A model generated the notes under the pieces. It was given only the letters and a program-made list of their open reading frames with translations. It was not told the DNA's origin and made no database searches. Shown here in pieces: positions 23,085 to 23,448 of a stretch of 23,448 nt of DNA (its first letter is position 1; every line of letters begins with the position of its first letter). Source of the DNA: JANYGM01 sp043764015. GTDB lineage: Bacteria; Bacteroidota; Bacteroidia; Cytophagales; Thermonemataceae. The stretch is from positions 1 through 23,448 of the forward strand of contig JAYUKY010000138.1 in assembly GCA_043764015.1 (NCBI GenBank), read 5' to 3'. The position numbers and the translations under genes were made by a program.

Positions 23085-23448
23085 TCATATTGCTCTTTTG
23101 AAATTTCCTTGCGTAACTAAATTTCGTCTTTTCGCTAAACTCTTTTTTCGTATAGGTTTTGGTTTATTGGGAATAATAGATATTCTATTTTTTGTAAAAA
23201 ATCTTATTAGTTTTTCTATAATTTCTTCAGGTTCGTCTGTTAAAAATAAAGACATAATTTTAGGTTTTAATACTCCTAAAGCCACATTTTTATTTATTTT
23301 TTGCTTGAAAATAGGCTTTGAAATTTCTTGTGCTACAATTTCTTGTGTTACAAATTCTTGTGCTACAACTTCTTGTGCTACAACTTCTTGTGCTACAACT
23401 TCTTGTGCTACAACTTCTTGTGCTACAACTTCTTGTGCTACAACTTCT
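23085..23448 (-). CDS. Partial gene with VVAQE pentapeptide repeats, unknown function
   Basis: The frame runs off the window's right edge with no start inside, so at least 120 C-terminal residues are seen. First come eight pentapeptides (VVAQE, last copies IVAQE and FVTQE), then ISKPIFKQKINKNVALGVLK, a segment SLFLTDEPEEIIEKLIRFF, and a very basic tail (PIRKKSLAKRRN). The acidic segment faintly recalls the C-terminal helix of LOG/TIGR00730-type Rossmann proteins (LFxVTDDPEEAVxxI), but I do not claim it. Its TGA overlaps the ATG of the broken frame downstream as ATGA. The GTG at 23285 is not a credible start because the repeats are in frame with it. It could be real or a fused remnant. Confidence 0.45.
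   Translation of the reverse strand, partial: EVVAQEVVAQEVVAQEVVAQEVVAQEVVAQEFVTQEIVAQEISKPIFKQKINKNVALGVLKPKIMSLFLTDEPEEIIEKLIRFFTKNRISIIPNKPKPIRKKSLAKRRNLVTQGNFKRAI
23321..23448 (-). repeat. 15-base tandem repeat encoding VVAQE
   Basis: TTCTTGTGCTACAAC on the plus strand, six identical copies in a row up to the window edge, preceded by two diverged copies. The unit length is a multiple of three, so copy-number change keeps the frame. The array continues beyond the window. Confidence 0.9.

Noticed and set aside
23321..23448. Short direct repeats as a possible CRISPR or origin iteron array
   Set aside because: The 15-base units are contiguous, without spacers, and keep an open reading frame; no replication gene is near.

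Overview
The window looks like chromosomal DNA of a Bacteroidota member, probably a marine or gliding cytophaga-type lineage (Bernardetia/Flexibacter-like; this genus guess is inference). Evidence: G+C is roughly one third by eye; Shine-Dalgarno sequences are absent before most starts; promoters of the TTTG-N19-TAnnTTTG type occur; Rho carries a long Asn-rich insertion; and there is a BT_3928-type DoxX protein, a 7TMR-DISM/SpoIIE regulator and a UbiA-family prenyltransferase typical of the phylum. No rRNA, tRNA, CRISPR array or intact insertion sequence was found.

Layout. 101-2307 (minus): DoxX/thioredoxin-like membrane protein, a retropepsin-like clan AA aspartic protease and a SUKH (SMI1/KNR4) protein, probably one transcript. 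2374-2487: a terminator and a bistable palindrome. 2522-3808 (minus): two TerD-family proteins. 3968-5181 (plus): 2Fe-2S ferredoxin and TruA (TTG start). 5222-7173 (plus): a phylum-type promoter, a C-rich leader and rho. 7269-8821 (minus): an MmcQ/YjbR protein and an AI-2E-family permease. 9170-9844 (plus): folE with a strong terminator. 9916-14791 (minus): an LRR-Roc-COR (Roco) GTPase, the heptose-7-phosphate kinase of LPS synthesis and a metallo-beta-lactamase-fold hydrolase. 14943-16798 (plus): a TerB-like protein and a Ppx/GppA phosphatase. 16881-20097 (minus): LolA-like carrier, UbiA prenyltransferase, a small lipoprotein and LptB, an envelope-biogenesis group. 20298-22559 (plus): a 7TMR-DISM sensor with a SpoIIE/PP2C phosphatase output. 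22624-23448: a disturbed end with a MITE-like inverted repeat, an NmrA-family pseudogene and a partial gene with VVAQE pentapeptide repeats.

Most genes are housekeeping: translation, termination, folate, LPS and lipoprotein transport. The most unusual signal is between them. About nine intergenic spots carry short arrays of degenerate heptanucleotides that all fit one scaffold, GA[AG][GT]T[AG][CT], in three flavours (GARGTGT, GARGTAC, GARTTGT). They are often introduced by a T-run and abut stop or start codons. Several are folded back as inverted pairs at gene ends. They resemble the short tandemly repeated repetitive (STRR) heptamers of cyanobacteria and are the best candidate here for an undescribed element family. 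They also create false N-terminal extensions for terD-1 and ubiA and border the TTG start of truA.
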